From: Closterium sp. Naga37s-1 | Taxonomy: Eukaryota; Streptophyta; Zygnematophyceae; Desmidiales; Closteriaceae | DNA: 64,000 nt | Assembly (NCBI GenBank): GCA_947471745.1 | Contig: CANJKZ010001040.1 | Span: 1 to 64,000, forward strand | Direction: 5' to 3' | In this document: piece by piece, positions 1 through 11,306 of the stretch | Numbering within the stretch: the stretch's first letter is position 1 | How the letters are laid out: every line of letters begins with the position of its first letter | Notes under the pieces: generated by a model | Told to the model about the DNA's origin: nothing | The model's database searches: none | Seen by the model: only the letters and a program-made list of their open reading frames with translations | Made by a program: the position numbers and the translations under genes

Positions 1-23
1 CGGCGCAATGCACGGCCACTCAC

Positions 24-675
24 ATGCAGCACGGTGCCTGCGGGGCAGTACTTGAGCGGCAGCGCGCGCTGGTCGAGCTGGTTAAAGCCTGCGAAGTCCG
101 CGAGGTTCAGCGTCGCCTCGCCCAGTATGCCGCCTCGCGTGGAGCCCTGTAACGCGTACAGCGGAGGTCAGAAAATGAGCGGAGGATGAACAAACGCCAA
201 AGATGAAGGAAATTTCAGCGTCACACAATTCAAAGATTGAAGAAATGAAAACAGAAGTCAACGCACTCCTGAGCCTCTAGTGAGTGAGTAGGGATCTGGA
301 GTATTTTTGTACTACTACTTTCGATTGCACATTTCGCAGTTGCAAGATAAAAAAAACGCGTCTACTGGCTGCGTGATGGTCAAATTCACTCCACAAAAAT
401 CACCCTTGCGCTCACCACGGATGGACACCACAAGCCAGTGCACCTCCGTGAGTTTTAAGTAAACCAAAACTCACCGTGGACACGATAAGCCGGTACACCT
501 TCTGCTCGTAGCCTTTCCCTTTGGGGTTCCTGGCGAGGCGAGTGACCTCGGTGACGGTGTCGGTCCATGTGCACGTGCCGTTCTTCACCACCCCCTTTGG
601 CGTCTGTCCCTCGAGTTTCCCCGTGTCCACCGGAATCAGCGACACCACTAGCCTCTCGAACCCCGTCGCCGGCAC
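24..675 (-). CDS. NT-C2 domain protein (EEIG1/EHBP1 type), partial, two exons
   Basis: Two exons join in phase: 475-675 (67 codons) and 24-146 (41 codons), with a GTGAGT donor at 474-469 and a CAG acceptor ending at 147. A second GTGAGT donor follows at 23-18, so the gene runs past the window edge, and more exons must lie upstream of 675. Seen: the first exon reads GFERLVVSLIPVDTGK and then an RNGTC-like strand; the second reads GGILGEATLNLADF and then LPLK...GTVLH. This is the order of the N-terminal C2 (NT-C2) domain found in EEIG1/EHBP1 and in plant PMI1-type proteins. Known: NT-C2 domains link membranes or organelles to the actin cytoskeleton. Inferred: a membrane- or cytoskeleton-associated scaffold. 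The rest of the protein is outside the window, so its subfamily cannot be named. Confidence 0.75.
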
Positions 676-803
676 CTGCCGTGTGTTTCAAGGACGAATA
701 GGATACAAATGGAAGAACGCGTTTCAGCTGTTGGCTATTTCAGACGCGGCTTAGAAACGGACGGACCCCCTTATGTGTGCTCTCTCGAGGTCCCGTGTTC
801 TGA

Positions 804-868
804 AAATCAGCGACACCACCAGCCTCTCGCACCCCGTCGCTGGTAACCTGCCGTGTGTTGCAAGGACT
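804..868 (-). pseudogene. Partial copy of the NT-C2 exon start
   Basis: About 62 bases nearly match 634-693, the acceptor and first codons of the NT-C2 exon. The copy loses similarity after the codons for LVVSLI. It lies about 170 bp upstream of the real exon in the same orientation and cannot complete the domain, so it looks like a relic of a short tandem duplication. The same type of debris is abundant in the ABCE1 and transglycosylase genes. Confidence 0.6.
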
Positions 869-2404
869 GGTCCAGCAGCGCGCGCACGAGAAAAATGCGT
901 GAGTTAAGAGTGAAAGAAGTGGAGAAAGGCCTGTTGTTCGGGTATCTACCGGAAGAAGTGCCTTCGCCAACCTGAAGCGATCTCCAGGGAAGCAACGATT
1001 GTGACTCTGATAAAGGCTCACTGACCCGGATGGGTGGAAAACCCAAATGAAACAGGTGAATGTGAGAAGCCTAATGCTCGTGCTAATGCAGAGACCAAGT
1101 GCAGTGGAAACCGTAGTTCTAAGATAAACGACGCATACTTGAAACGTGGCTATCCAGACGCAGCTGAATGTGCATGAAACGCTGACAGTAAGTACCGGAT
1201 GAAACGCTGACCGTTGCTTACCCGAGTAGCATGAAACCTAAACCGGAACTCGAACTTCTCCTTCTTGGACCCAAACGCCTTAAACATCCTGTCCGGTGTT
1301 CGAATTTCCGCTACTAATAATATTTAATATTTAACGGACTGCACCTCAACCAATCCGTTTTTTAGCCAACATGACGCAAACTGCTTAATATCTATCGGAC
1401 TAGCAGCACGCGGACGCGGTTTGTATAGCTTAATTAGTAAATCTTTCTACAAATATATAATATTCTGCTCCACCCTGTCTATCCATAACAGACAAGGAGA
1501 CTAAGGCGTGGCAAGGAAAGAGGAGCTACTGAGAGATGAAGTCCTGCCTCCCTGCCGAGTCAGTGAAGAGGGCCAACAACGGTCAGGCTTCCGACTCATT
1601 TGCATGGCTGCCTTGCTGCTCAAGGATGATTTGCACCCCGCTGCTCCTCAACTCCACTTATCGCCAGTGCGGTTCAATACGAATTACACACGGTAACAAG
1701 GTATTCTGGTATTTACCGCTTGGGAGCGGAGCCAACCGAACTAGACCTCTGAATGTAGATCAAGAGTGTGCTTCCATCAACCTCATCTGGGACTGTGTGG
1801 CTCTTGACCCTGGTTTTCGAACCGCCTCGGGATTGACGTTCAAGCAGGCTAATTTGGATGGGTTGGTCGGCTTGGCTCCCGGGCAGTTGGACCAGAGCAG
1901 TGCGGAAAAGTCCGCACCCTAATTGGTGGAGACACTCTCAAGGTGCCTGATCGCGCCAGTTTCCCGCTCACACCATAGTTTCAGAACGAAAAGCGCGAAC
2001 TGTGAAGACACCTATCAACCAAAGCGGTATGGCTTGTTTCCTGACAGATGCTGTCAGAGGGTAACGCGACGTAGGAATTCGTTACAACCACAAGCATGTA
2101 TATACATTCTCAATTATCATATGATTTTAATATAATCTGAAGACCCACTTCTGCAAAAAAAACTAAGATTAATATGTGTAATTTGAGTTCTCGAATGCCA
2201 TTTTCTTGGTAATGTATTCAATCTTATTAAAATACATACACAATATAATATGCAAGGAAATTCTTTATTTATTTATTTATTTTGGATTAATAGTAACATT
2301 GCATTACCCCCTTTCATTTTCTTGCATACGGAGAAGAGCAGGTGCAATATCTGCTGAGGGGTGTTTTAATAAATACCATAGGTGCTCACGTACACCAGGT
2401 ATAT
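869..2404. other. No recognisable gene
   Basis: The tract turns AT-rich from about 2050. An open frame at 1536-1922 (plus, 128 codons) has no motif that I recognise. It may contain upstream exons or the 5' region of the NT-C2 gene on the minus strand, but I could not identify any. The last five bases (TATAT, 2400-2404) are the left target duplication of the gypsy element that follows. Confidence 0.4.
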
Positions 2405-2730
2405 TGTTATGGGTGCATGAATCGAGGTAGCGATGATTGCACTAAGTGTCAAACGAGTACAAAATATGAGTGAAGGGATGAGCGAACATTTATACGCGAA
2501 ACATGCAAACGGTAACGCGGTGCGTGCGAGCTAGCTAGTGCTACACTGTCAGTGAGATTCGGGCTAGTCCCGAAGCGTAGGCCGACACGGCCGGGCCAGC
2601 AGTGCGAGGTTTGGTGAAACAGTGCGCACAAAGTCGGCGAAGCCCCGTTAGCAGTAACGGGCGAAACAACTGCTGCTGCTGTACGCGATGTTGCGGGATG
2701 CGCTAAGGAATGTCGAGAAAATTCCTTACA
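2405..2730 (-). repeat. 3' LTR of the gypsy element
   Basis: The 326-bp LTR starts TGTTATGGG and ends TTCCTTACA on the plus strand. It pairs with 14888-15214 and differs by scattered substitutions and one single-base indel. Confidence 0.95.
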
Positions 2731-2777
2731 CTACCCTCCCCCCCCCCCCCCCCCCCCCCCTCAAGAAGCCCCCTCCG

Positions 2778-2916
2778 CTACGCGAGTGCGTGTACATCGC
2801 GGAAACCCCAGTTCTTCAGGTATACTTGCAGGGCAGGGTGGTTTTCGATGTTGGCCAGGGGCACCCAGTTATCCTCAGTTGGTGTGCGGTCCTTCCAGCG
2901 AACGAGGAATTCAATC
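2778..2916 (-). pseudogene. Gypsy chromodomain, second half
   Basis: Reading on the minus strand from 2916, the frame gives FLVRWKDRTPTEDNW followed by VPLANIENHP and ends at TAG 2780-2778. The W-x(n)-W pattern is that of the aromatic cage of chromodomains. It continues in frame from 10170 if the copia and one CAATC repeat are removed. Chromodomains steer chromovirus integration to modified histones. Confidence 0.9.
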
Positions 2917-3052
2917 TGTTAGAATCTAGAATAGAACGAGAATGGATGAAACTAGGTAGGAGGGGGATACAAGTAGGAAACCCTAACAAAGCTGTACCCC
3001 CTAAGGCTAAACCCACTATAGCCTACACAATATAAACATATAATGTTTGACA
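2917..3052 (-). repeat. 3' LTR, nested copia
   Basis: 136 bp, TGTTAGAATC to TGTTTGACA, identical to 10029-10164. Confidence 0.95.
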
Positions 3053-3281
3053 CACCCCCATAGGCTAAGTGGGAGACAACCAAATGGTCACAAGACCAGT
3101 CAAAGCAAAGCAAAGCAAGCTCAGGGTGGATCTCAAGGAAACCACACAAATTCTGAGCACAAGCAAGTGGTCACAAGACCAGTTCACATGCAGGTTGATA
3201 GTATAACAAGAGATACAGTGATCACAACCTAGCAAGAGTAAACATGCAGGCATATATATAGAGATCACAGTACAAGTAGAG

Positions 3282-3855
3282 TCAAGAAGTAAGCAAGTGA
3301 GGCCCAGTAGGCACAAGGCCTAGAACAGTACAGAAGCGCTGATGGTCACAAGGCTGAAGCGCCTTGGTGAACACATCAGCAGTGTTGGCCCGAGTGGCCA
3401 CGTAACGCAGACGAAGCTGACCGCGCTGCTGCACGCTCTCGAGCAAGGAAGTAGCGCAGAGCGATATGCTTCGTTCTGTGCTCCAGTCTGTGCTCCTCAC
3501 ACAAGGCAATGGCAGCCTTGTTGTCGACGTACAGCACTGGAGGGAATGAGGCCGCTCTCCCAAGTCGGTCAACAGGTATGGTGAGCCAGCGTAACTCCTG
3601 TGCAGCCATGGCTGTGGCGTAGATCTCAGCCTCACAACTGGAGCTGAGAACAGAAGACGAGCGTGTAGAACGCCAAGAAACTGAACCAGAGCCAAGGCTG
3701 AAGGTGTAACCCTGAGACGACCGCTGAGTAGCCTGGTCGTCAGCCCAAGAAGCGTCTGTGTGTCCAGTGAGTACAACTCGGTCTCGTCCTCCAAGCACTA
3801 GCCCCATGCCCAACGTACTGCACAAGTAGCGCAACACCCTCTTAGCGGCATCCAT
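3282..3855 (-). pseudogene. Nested copia RNase H
   Basis: MDAAKRVLRYLCSTLGMGL, GHTDASWADD, SSSCEAEIYA and VDNKAAIALC are visible in 3376-3855. A frameshift near 3590 and another near 3430 move the C-terminal part (RANTADVFTKAL) to a second frame ending at 3282. The catalytic D, E and D are present across the frames. Confidence 0.85.
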
Positions 3856-4938
3856 GTGCTCCTTCCGGTGACGGCCAGGAGCGGAAAGCGCGCAAGGATG
3901 CTAAGAGGGTATGCAAGGTCAGGTCGAGTGCAGGTCATCAGGTACATGAGGCAGCCCACAAGCTCTGGATACGGGCCGCTCGGCTCTACGGACTCATCCG
4001 AAGGCAGAGCTGAGAGCGAGTGACCGGTAGGCAGAGGAGTGGGCTGAGGCGAGGAGTACGTGAAGCGGAAGCGCTGAAGGACCTGCTGCACCATGTGTGA
4101 CTGAGTCAAGGTGATGGTGCGCCGTGCTCTGTCCCGGGTGATCCGCAAGCCAAGATAGCTTGTCAGTTCACCCAGGTCTGTGCACGTGTGTCTCTTCTGC
4201 AGCTCCGACTTCACGTGGGCGAGTGCAACAGTGTCAGCAGTGGCAAAGACCAAGTCGTCGACGTACACGAGGATGTAGAACGGCGGCAGTGAGGTGTCGG
4301 TGCGTAGAAACAGTGACGGGTCAGCAGTAGAAGGAGCGAACCCAAGAGCCGCAAGTGTAGTCCTTAGTGTGTCGTGCCACTCACGTGGCGCCTGTCGGAG
4401 ACCGTAGACTGGCCCGCCGGAGGCTCCACTGGGTACCAGGAGGGAACGACCCAGTGAAGCCAGGTGGGCGGCGCAACCAGATCTCCTCGTGCAGGCTGCC
4501 CTGTAGGAAAGCAGTGCTGAAGGTCAAGAGAGTGGAGCTCGTAGTCACGGCTGAGCGGCGACGTGCAGCAGAACCCGAAGAGTGGTCATCTTCGGGGTCG
4601 GGGAGAAGGTCTGGAAGAAGTCAACGTCCCTCTCGCTGACTGAAGCCTCGTGCAACGTAACGCGCCTTGAAGACAGGCGGAGAACCCGGCGGCCGCTTCA
4701 CCCTGAAAATCCACATGCCACTGACGATGTTCGCCCCAGGTGGGGTAACCTCGTCGACGTAGGTGCCTGTGGACTTCCAGGAAGCCATCTCTGCGTCCAT
4801 GGCTGTCTGCCACTGAGAGGAGTAGGGACCCTCTATCGCCTCTGCGTAAGAGCGCGGAGTCGGGATGTCTGGTGCATCCGGGTCTCCCTCAGGGGCAACT
4901 AGCATGGACACGAGATGAGGTAAGCAGCGGCAAAGCAC
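3798..4938 (-). pseudogene. Nested copia reverse transcriptase, frameshifted
   Basis: The start of RT (YAEAIEGPYSSQWQTAMDAEM, then FRVKRPPGSPPVFKARYVARGFSQ) lies in 4621-4938. The frame is lost around 4270-4620. The part with the catalytic box YVDDLVFA through CTRPDLAYPLSIL is in 3798-4268. The catalytic aspartates are intact but the domain is not continuous. Confidence 0.85.
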
Positions 4939-5120
4939 TCAAACTCCTCCTGCCTGTCCTCAAGGACGTCCGTGCCAAGAGCACACTCACCCCCGACGGA
5001 CGGAGGACAGACAGACTCAGACTCAGCAACTAGGCTAGCGGCGTAGTCTAGACGACAAGCGGCAGCAAAGTCGACAAGCTCAGCAACTAAGCAGACGCAG
5101 CAGTGGACTCAAAGGAAGGG

Positions 5121-6345
5121 TCAGTGACAACAGTAGCCAGGAGACGCGTGACAGTAGGAACTGGTAGCACGAAGGGAGTCAGACTCAGGGTCAGCAAGAG
5201 CAGGAAGAGAGGACGCAGGAGGAGACGGGAGAGGGACACGCTGGGGAGCAGTGGAAGGACGAAGCGCCATCTGGTGAGTGCCTGGGACAGCAGGAGGACG
5301 CTGACGCGGGACACGACGACCAGTGTGAGCAGCACGTACAGGCGACGCTCGACGAGACTCAGGCGACGCAGGACGAGACTCAGGCTCACGACGCTCCGTA
5401 AGACCTCCAGTCGGACCAGTGTAAGGAGAAGGACCAGGGAGAGGGGAGACAGACGGTAACTGTGACTGCGACTGGACAGACGGAGGACACTCTAAGGAGG
5501 GAGGAGGACAAGGAGGAGGAGGCTGACCAAGAACCTGCTGAAGGAGCGGAACGAAGTACGGCCGCGGCCGCGCAGCGTCTCCAGAACCAGCAGAGACACC
5601 AGCGCCAGGGTCCTCACCACCAGCAGCAGCACCACCTCCAGGGTCCTCAGCACCAGCAGCAGCTCCAACTCCAGGGTCCGCAGCACCAGCAGCAGCGCCG
5701 ACTCCAGGGGTCCGCAGCACCAGCAGCAGCTCCAACGCCCGGGTCCACAAGCACCAGCAGCAGCTCCAACGCCCGGTCCTCAGCACCAGCAGCAGCTCCA
5801 ACTCCAGGGTCCGCAGCACCAGTAGCACCTCCAGAAGAAGCAAGTACCTCCAGCAGCTACAGTAGCCCAGCACCAGCAAGCACCTCCCAGCAGCTCCAGC
5901 AGCACCAGCAGTACCACCAGCAGCGCCAGAAGCACCGCCAGCAGCAGCACCTCCAGCAGCTGGGTCCGCGACACTAGGAGCGCCACTCCGGAGACTGCAG
6001 CGCCGTGCGTACCACTCTCGGAGCCGCTGGGGAGAGGGCAGCTCCCGCCTAGGAGGGGAAGCACTAGCACCAGCTCCAGCCGCACTCCTAGCTCCAGAAG
6101 CACCTCTCCTGAGGCTGCAGTACTGTAAGTACCACCTCACGCAGCTGCTGTGAGGAGAGAGCTCCTCCAGGTGTAGCACTCCTAGGCTCAGCACCTCCAG
6201 ACTCAGCACCCCCAGACTCAGCACCCGCAGGCTCCGCACCCCCAGGCTCAGCACCCCCAGGCTCCGCACCCCCAGGCTCAGCACCCCCCAGACTCCGCAA
6301 CCCCAGGCTCCGCACCCCCAGGCTCCGCACCCTCAGGCTCAGCAC
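5121..6345 (-). pseudogene. Nested copia Gly/Glu/Pro-rich linker between integrase and RT
   Basis: The linker is a long low-complexity stretch. On the plus strand it shows short CCCCAGGCTCAGCAC-type repeats (6180-6350) and CAGCAGCAGCTCCA-type repeats (5590-5950). Frames for it shift at least twice, as expected for slippage in such repeats. Similar linkers occur in the two other copia copies at 37860-38500 and 48183-48820. Its role is unknown. Confidence 0.7.
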
Positions 6346-7567
6346 CCCTAGCAGGACGAGAGTCGACAGCTACCTCGACAGGCTCAACCGGGTCTACCTG
6401 GGACACACCTGAGGGAGCGGCACCCTGAGGGGGGAGGGGGTCTACCACAGCAGCACCTGGCGCGAGGAAGAGAGGCGGGGGGGGGAGCGGGGCAGTGCGG
6501 TAGGGGAAGAGGCGGTAGTAGGGGACGGACTCGTCGAAAGTGACGTCCTGAGAAGGCAAGACACGGCGCGAGGTGGGGTGGTAAAACTGCCAACCAGACG
6601 CGTCCGGGACAAAGCCAAGGAAGACACAAGGAACAGCGCGGGAGGAGAGCTTGTCCGCAGACGTATCGCGGACAAAAGCTCGAGATCCCCAGACCCGAAA
6701 GCGTGACGCATCGCCAACCTCTCCCGTCCAACGCAGTGTCGGCGAAGTCTCCGGAACGGAGACACGGGGCCAGAGGTTGAGCTGATGCGCAGCGTATCGG
6801 ACTGCAAACGGCCACAGAAAGTGGGGGGCCGCCGCATGGATCAAGGAGGTACGAGCGACCTCCATGACCAAGCCAATGCGGCGCTCAGCAACCCCATTAT
6901 GCTGTGGAGAGGCCGGAAGTGTGAACGACTGGCGGATGCCGTGCTCCGCACAGTAGGCTGCCAAGAGATCGGAGGAGAACTCACCACCTCTGTCAGAGTG
7001 CAAGCGCAGGACAGGAAAGTCCGAGTGGAAACGCTCGCTGAGCTGGAGACGAGAAGCGCTGATCCAAGGGATCAAAACATCAGGGACCTCACCCTTGGTG
7101 CGCAAGGGGAAGACCGTGGTGTAGCGCGAGTAGTCGTCAACAACTATCAGGAAGTACCTCTCCTGACCCTGACCACGGACGCGGGCTGGGCCCCACACGT
7201 CCATGTGGAGCGTCTGCAAGGGAGCAGTCGTCGGGGGAAACGAGGAGGAGTGAGGAGCGGCGCGCTGCCGCCCCTCGACACAGGGAAGACAGGGAGGAGC
7301 AGGCGAGGGTGGGAGGGGAGGAAGAACCCTGGGAAGACCAGAGACAAGGTACCGTTTGTGCATGGCACGAAGGCGCTGCACGGACGGGTGACCAAGTCGG
7401 TGGTGCCAGAGGACGGTCTCGTGCGCCAGAGAGCGACACGAGCAGGGGGCCGACAGCTGACCTGACGCAGACACAGACGCAGCGAGGGGACGCAAGTGGT
7501 CAGTGTGTACAGGTCCGACCCCGGCTGCCGAGTGAAGGTAGCCAGGTGGCGACCCGTCCGAGCGCAC
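6278..7567 (-). pseudogene. Nested copia integrase
   Basis: The 429-codon frame contains the zinc-binding H-H-C-C region (HRLGHPSVQRL ... CLPCVEG) and the core with MDVWGPARVRG, LRLHSDRGGEF and SPQHNGVAERRIG. It then has the copia C-terminal segment with GSRAFVR, CVFLGF and YRLFPYR. All three catalytic acidic residues (D, D, E) appear present. It ends in a GGAEPGGAE repeat where the frame is lost. The upstream Gag-protease frame overlaps it by a frameshift. Confidence 0.85.
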
Positions 7568-8619
7568 GTGCAGTGTGTCACGCGCTCGTAGGCAGGGGTG
7601 AACTGGTGAACACCCCCGTCCTGAAGCGCACTACCCGCCACCAAGTTCGTAGAGAACGAGGGGAGGTAGAGACCTGACAGCGTGCCCAACGGGACCGCAG
7701 GACAAGGGAGGACAGTGGAGGAGGTCGCAAGGACCGGACCCCCAGAGGGGTCAGCGAGGGAGACTGCAACCGGCCGAGCAAGCTGCTCAAGGGCCGTGCG
7801 GTCACAAAAGAAACAGCGGGAAGCACCGGAGTCCAGTGTGAAGGTGTGCAGTGCCGCAGTAGACGCAGTACCAGCAGGTGCGAACGCACGAGTACCTGGG
7901 GCAGCAGACTCACCAGCACCTAGAGCAGCAGCCTCACGAGGACCTAGGGCAGCAGACGCACTAGCACCTAGAGCGGCAGCCAGACCAGTACCTAGAGCAG
8001 CAGACTGGATACCGGGGTCAGGCGGTACACACAGGGGACAGGCACTCTCAGTACTAGTAGACAATGCATACATGGCAGTGAGGATAGCATCAGAGTCAAG
8101 AGCAAAGATATCTACCCTCTGCCTAAGCAGCTCCACCCAGGAGGGGAGCTCAGCGGCGTCACCAAACTCTGTACGCCAAGCGTCGCCCAGACGGGCGAAG
8201 CAGTGGGACTCTGTGTGGCCACGGGTCCCGCAAGGCTGACCAGTCCGGACACCTGTGCGAATGACGTACGGGCAGCGAGCAGTACTCAGTGACCCTCTAC
8301 TCTGAGCGTACCACTCACGGAGCTGCTGGGGCGAAAGAGGACACGGCAGCTGCACCTGTCCACTACCAGACGCTCCCGAACGACCCACTCCAGAGCGACT
8401 ACCACTACGGCCACCCCGGCAGCCCCAACTGGCGTACCACTCACGAAGCTGCTGGGGCGAAAGAGGACACGGCAGCTGCACCTGTCCACTACCAGAAGCG
8501 CCCGAACGACCCACTCCAGAACGACTACCACTACGGCCACCCCGACAGCCCCAACTAGCGTACCACTCACGAAGCTGCTGGGGCGTGAGGGACTCACGCG
8601 CATGGCCCTGGAGCTGCAT
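7147..8619 (-). pseudogene. Nested copia Gag-protease reading frame
   Basis: This 490-codon frame begins MQLQGHARESLTPQQLREWYA. The block SPQQLREWYASWGCRGG and its downstream linker occur twice in tandem, so the Gag start is internally duplicated. A Cys/His cluster (CPYVIRTG...CGTRGHTESHCF) resembles a zinc knuckle with unusually wide first spacing. The protease motif DSGAS is intact. The GAG-pre-integrase part then begins and runs out of frame near 7440-7560, where the integrase frame (6278-7567) takes over. Gag packages the RNA and the protease matures the polyprotein. Confidence 0.85.
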
Positions 8620-8811
8620 CTGGCCACGCCACGAGCAGTAGTAGCAGCAGTAGCGGCAGTAACAGCAGTAACAGCAGGAGCAGTAGCAGTGGGAGTGGAA
8701 AAGGCAGTAGACAGCAGTAGCAGCGGTAGCAGTGCGGGCAGGGCAATGCTCACCAGTGGTCGGCGCGGCAGGCGCAAGCCGGTGGCGACAGCGTGGCCGC
8801 TACAACTGCAG

Positions 8812-9965
8812 GGCGGGGCCGGGCCGCAGCAGAGAGCTCCGCAGCAGCTGCTGCAGGGGCGGGGCCGGGCCGCGACGGCAGCTGCTCCAGGGGCAAGGGG
8901 CGGCTGCTGCAGTGGCGGCTGCTCCAGGGGCCAGGGGCGGCTGCTCTGCAGCAGCGGCTGCTCCAGGGGCCAGGGGCGGCTGCTGCAGGGGCGGCTGCTC
9001 CAGGGGCGAGGGGCGGCTCTTGCAGTGGCGGCTTGCTCCAGTGGCCAGGGGCGGCTGCTGCAGGGGCTGCTGCTCCAGGAGCCAGGGGCGGCTGCTGCAG
9101 GGGCGGCTGCTCCAGAGGCCAGGCGCGGATTAGGTCAGGGCGACGCGGCGAGCAGGGGCGACGCCGCGGGCAGGTGACGACGCGGCGGGCAGGTGGCGAC
9201 GCGGCGGGCAGGGCGACCGCGGCGGGCAGGGTGGCGACGCCGCGGGCAGGGCGACGCGGCGAGCAGGTGACGACGCCGCGAGCAGGGCGACGCGGCGGGC
9301 AGGTGGCGACGCCGCGGGCAGGGCTACGCGGCGAGCAAGGTGACGACGCCGCGGGCAGGGCGACGCGGCGGGCGGGTGGCGACGCCGCGGACAGGTGGCG
9401 ACGTCGCGGGTAGGCGACGACGCGCGGGCAGGGGCTACGCCGCGGGCAGGTGACGACGCCGCGGGCAGGGCGACGCGGCGGGCAGGTGGCGACGCCGCGG
9501 GCAGATGGCGACGCCGCGGGCAGGCGGCGACGCCGCGGGCAGGGCGACGCGGCGGGCGGCGAGAGCCTGCAGGGGCGGCGCGCGGTCGGGCAGAGGCTGC
9601 GCGCGGGCCTGACGGGTCTGCAGGGGCGGCTCTCGGGCCTGACGGGTCTGCAGGGGCGGCTCGAGGGCCTGACGGGTCTGCAGGGGCGGCTCTCGGGCCT
9701 GACGGGCCTGCAGAGGCGGCTCGGGGGGGGCCTGACGGGTCTGCAGAGGCGGCTCGGGGGCCTGACGGACCTGCAGGGGCGGCTCGAGGGCCGTACTAGC
9801 TTGTAGGAGGCAGCGCGAGGGCTACAGGACGGCACTCGGGCAGACCGAAGGGCGGGGCGCGCGAGGGCGCACGAGCAGAGAAAGGCGCACGAGGGCGCAC
9901 GAAGGCGCACGAGCAGAGAAAGGCGCACGAGGGCGCACGTAGGGTAGGGCGCACGAGGGCGCTTC
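8812..9965. repeat. GC-rich leader minisatellites of the nested copia
   Basis: Four successive tandem-repeat types occupy the leader between the primer site and Gag. They are GCTGCTCCAGGGGC/CAGGGGCGGCTGCT units (8830-9125), GACGCGGCGGGCAGG units (9130-9555), CTGACGGGTCTGCAGG units (9600-9790) and GCGCACGAGG units (9850-9965). They are not obviously coding. The first type recurs in the other copia copies; the others do not appear there. Confidence 0.85.
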
Positions 9966-10028
9966 TAGCGGAATAGTGGGCCCGTAGTAGAAAGCGGTCC
10001 TAGGTAGCAACCTAGGCTCGTGATACCA

Positions 10029-10164
10029 TGTTAGAATCTAGAATAGAACGAGAATGGATGAAACTAGGTAGGAGGGGGATACAAGTAGGAAACCCTAACA
10101 AAGCTGTACCCCCTAAGGCTAAACCCACTATAGCCTACACAATATAAACATATAATGTTTGACA
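10029..10164 (-). repeat. 5' LTR, nested copia
   Basis: 136 bp, identical to 2917-3052. The primer-binding site lies immediately next to it, at about 10015-10028. Confidence 0.95.
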
Positions 10165-10169
10165 CAATC

Positions 10170-10636
10170 CTCCTGATTCCCGTGGGGTGTCGAATCCGAT
10201 GGCTCATGATTTTTTCGGGCTCGATGATCGGCTCCGATGCAGGGCGAGTCATGGATGGCGGGCGGTGACGATGCAGCTGGCTTGTGGTTGGGATGTAGGG
10301 GCGAAGCAGGCTGACGTGGAATGGTGGGCTGATGTACCAGTCTGTCGGCAACAGTAAGTGTGCTGTCACTGGGGTAATCATGTGGCTGATTTGGAATGGT
10401 CCACAATAGCGCAGTCGTAATTTCGGTACGACGGGCAGTTTTAAGATATGTGTTTCGAGCAGTACGCAATCTCCTGACTGGTACGTGACTGGGCGGCGGT
10501 GGCGGTCAACGTTGCGCTCAGCGATGACATTTGCTTTTTTAATTGCTTCGGCGGCTCTGGTGCAGGCAGCTTGCAGAATCTCGGCGAATTGTTGTGCACG
10601 TGGCATTGGATTGTCCGGACTCGGCGTCATGGACAC
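10170..10636 (-). pseudogene. Gypsy integrase C-terminus and start of chromodomain
   Basis: The frame carries the GPY/F-type C-terminal module (PKLRLRYCGPFQI, HVSLLRPYIP) and then the start of a chromodomain (EPEKIMSHRIRHPTGIRRI). The sequence stops exactly at the CAATC target duplication of the nested copia. The second half of the domain lies 7.2 kb away at 2778-2916. Confidence 0.9.
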
Positions 10637-10639
10637 TGT

Positions 10640-11210
10640 AGGGTTTTGCCCGTAGTTCAGGTAGAACGGGGACTGCTGCGTCGTCGCTGACGTGGTGTTG
10701 TTGTACGCGAACTCGATCAGCGGCAGCTACTGCTCCCAAGTTGTCAGGTCGTCGCACGTGGCACGAATCAACTGCTCCATCGTCTAATTCGTCCGCTCCG
10801 TTTGACCGTCTGTCTCGGGGTGGTACGACGAGCTGAACTGTAGCCTGGTCCCGAACTGCCCCCAAAGGTTCTTCCAGAAATTGCTGGTGAACTTCGTGTT
10901 GCGGTCGCTGATTATCGCGGCTGGTATCCCGTGCAGTCGAATGACGGCTGCGATGAATAGGCGAGCGGTTTCTTCGACTAAGATCGATTTCTTGCACGCA
11001 GCGAAGTGTGCCATCTTCGTCAATCTGTCAACGACAACCATAACTGTGTCGTTACCCCCAGGGTCCAAAGGTAACCTTGTGATGAAATCCATGGTAACCT
11101 GCTGCCAGGCGCGCTCGGGCGGTGGAATCGGCTGCAACTGACCCGCCTTTCTTTTTTCGCGAGCTCTTCATCACCTGACACGTAGCACACGAGCCCACGT
11201 GGTGCTGTAC
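10640..11210 (-). pseudogene. Gypsy integrase, fragmented
   Basis: At about 11165-11210 the minus strand shows the end of the zinc-binding H-H-C-C segment (HHVGSCATCQ). 10784-11137 carries the catalytic core: MDFITRLP with the first acidic residue, IISDRNTKF with the second, and SYHPETDGQTERTN with the third. TAG and frame changes follow at about 10780 and within 10540-10780. Integrase would insert the cDNA into the host genome. Confidence 0.85.
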
Positions 11211-11306
11211 GTCGGTCAACAGCTCCGGCCAGTAGTAATACCGCTTCAGTCGCTGTCGCGTTTTTTCTACCCCGAAATGTCCCGAGGTAATCCCGTCATG
11301 TGCCTC

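Larger units (their letters stand above)
2917..10164 (-). mobile_element. Ty1/copia retrotransposon nested in the gypsy chromodomain
   Basis: The LTRs at 2917-3052 and 10029-10164 are 136 bp each and identical. They begin TG, end CA, and are flanked by CAATC (2912-2916 and 10165-10169). On the minus strand the 5' LTR is followed directly by TGGTATCACGAGCC, an initiator-tRNA-Met primer site. The 3' LTR is preceded by a short purine tract, TATGGGGGTG (3053-3062). Order is leader repeats, Gag, protease, integrase, RT, RNase H, with integrase before RT as in copia. The identical LTRs imply a very recent insertion, yet the coding frame is broken in several places. Confidence 0.95.

Noticed and set aside
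1690..1780. Possible tRNA-like stretch near GGGAGCGGAGCC
   Set aside because: I could not fold a cloverleaf with T-arm and acceptor complementarity.
1536..1922. 128-codon plus-strand open frame
   Set aside because: No motif, no coding signal I can see and no splice context. It was left as unassigned sequence.
2738..2760. Possible assembly gap filler or sequencing artefact (C run)
   Set aside because: It sits exactly where the polypurine tract of the gypsy element must be, next to the 3' LTR. The exact length may still be inaccurate.
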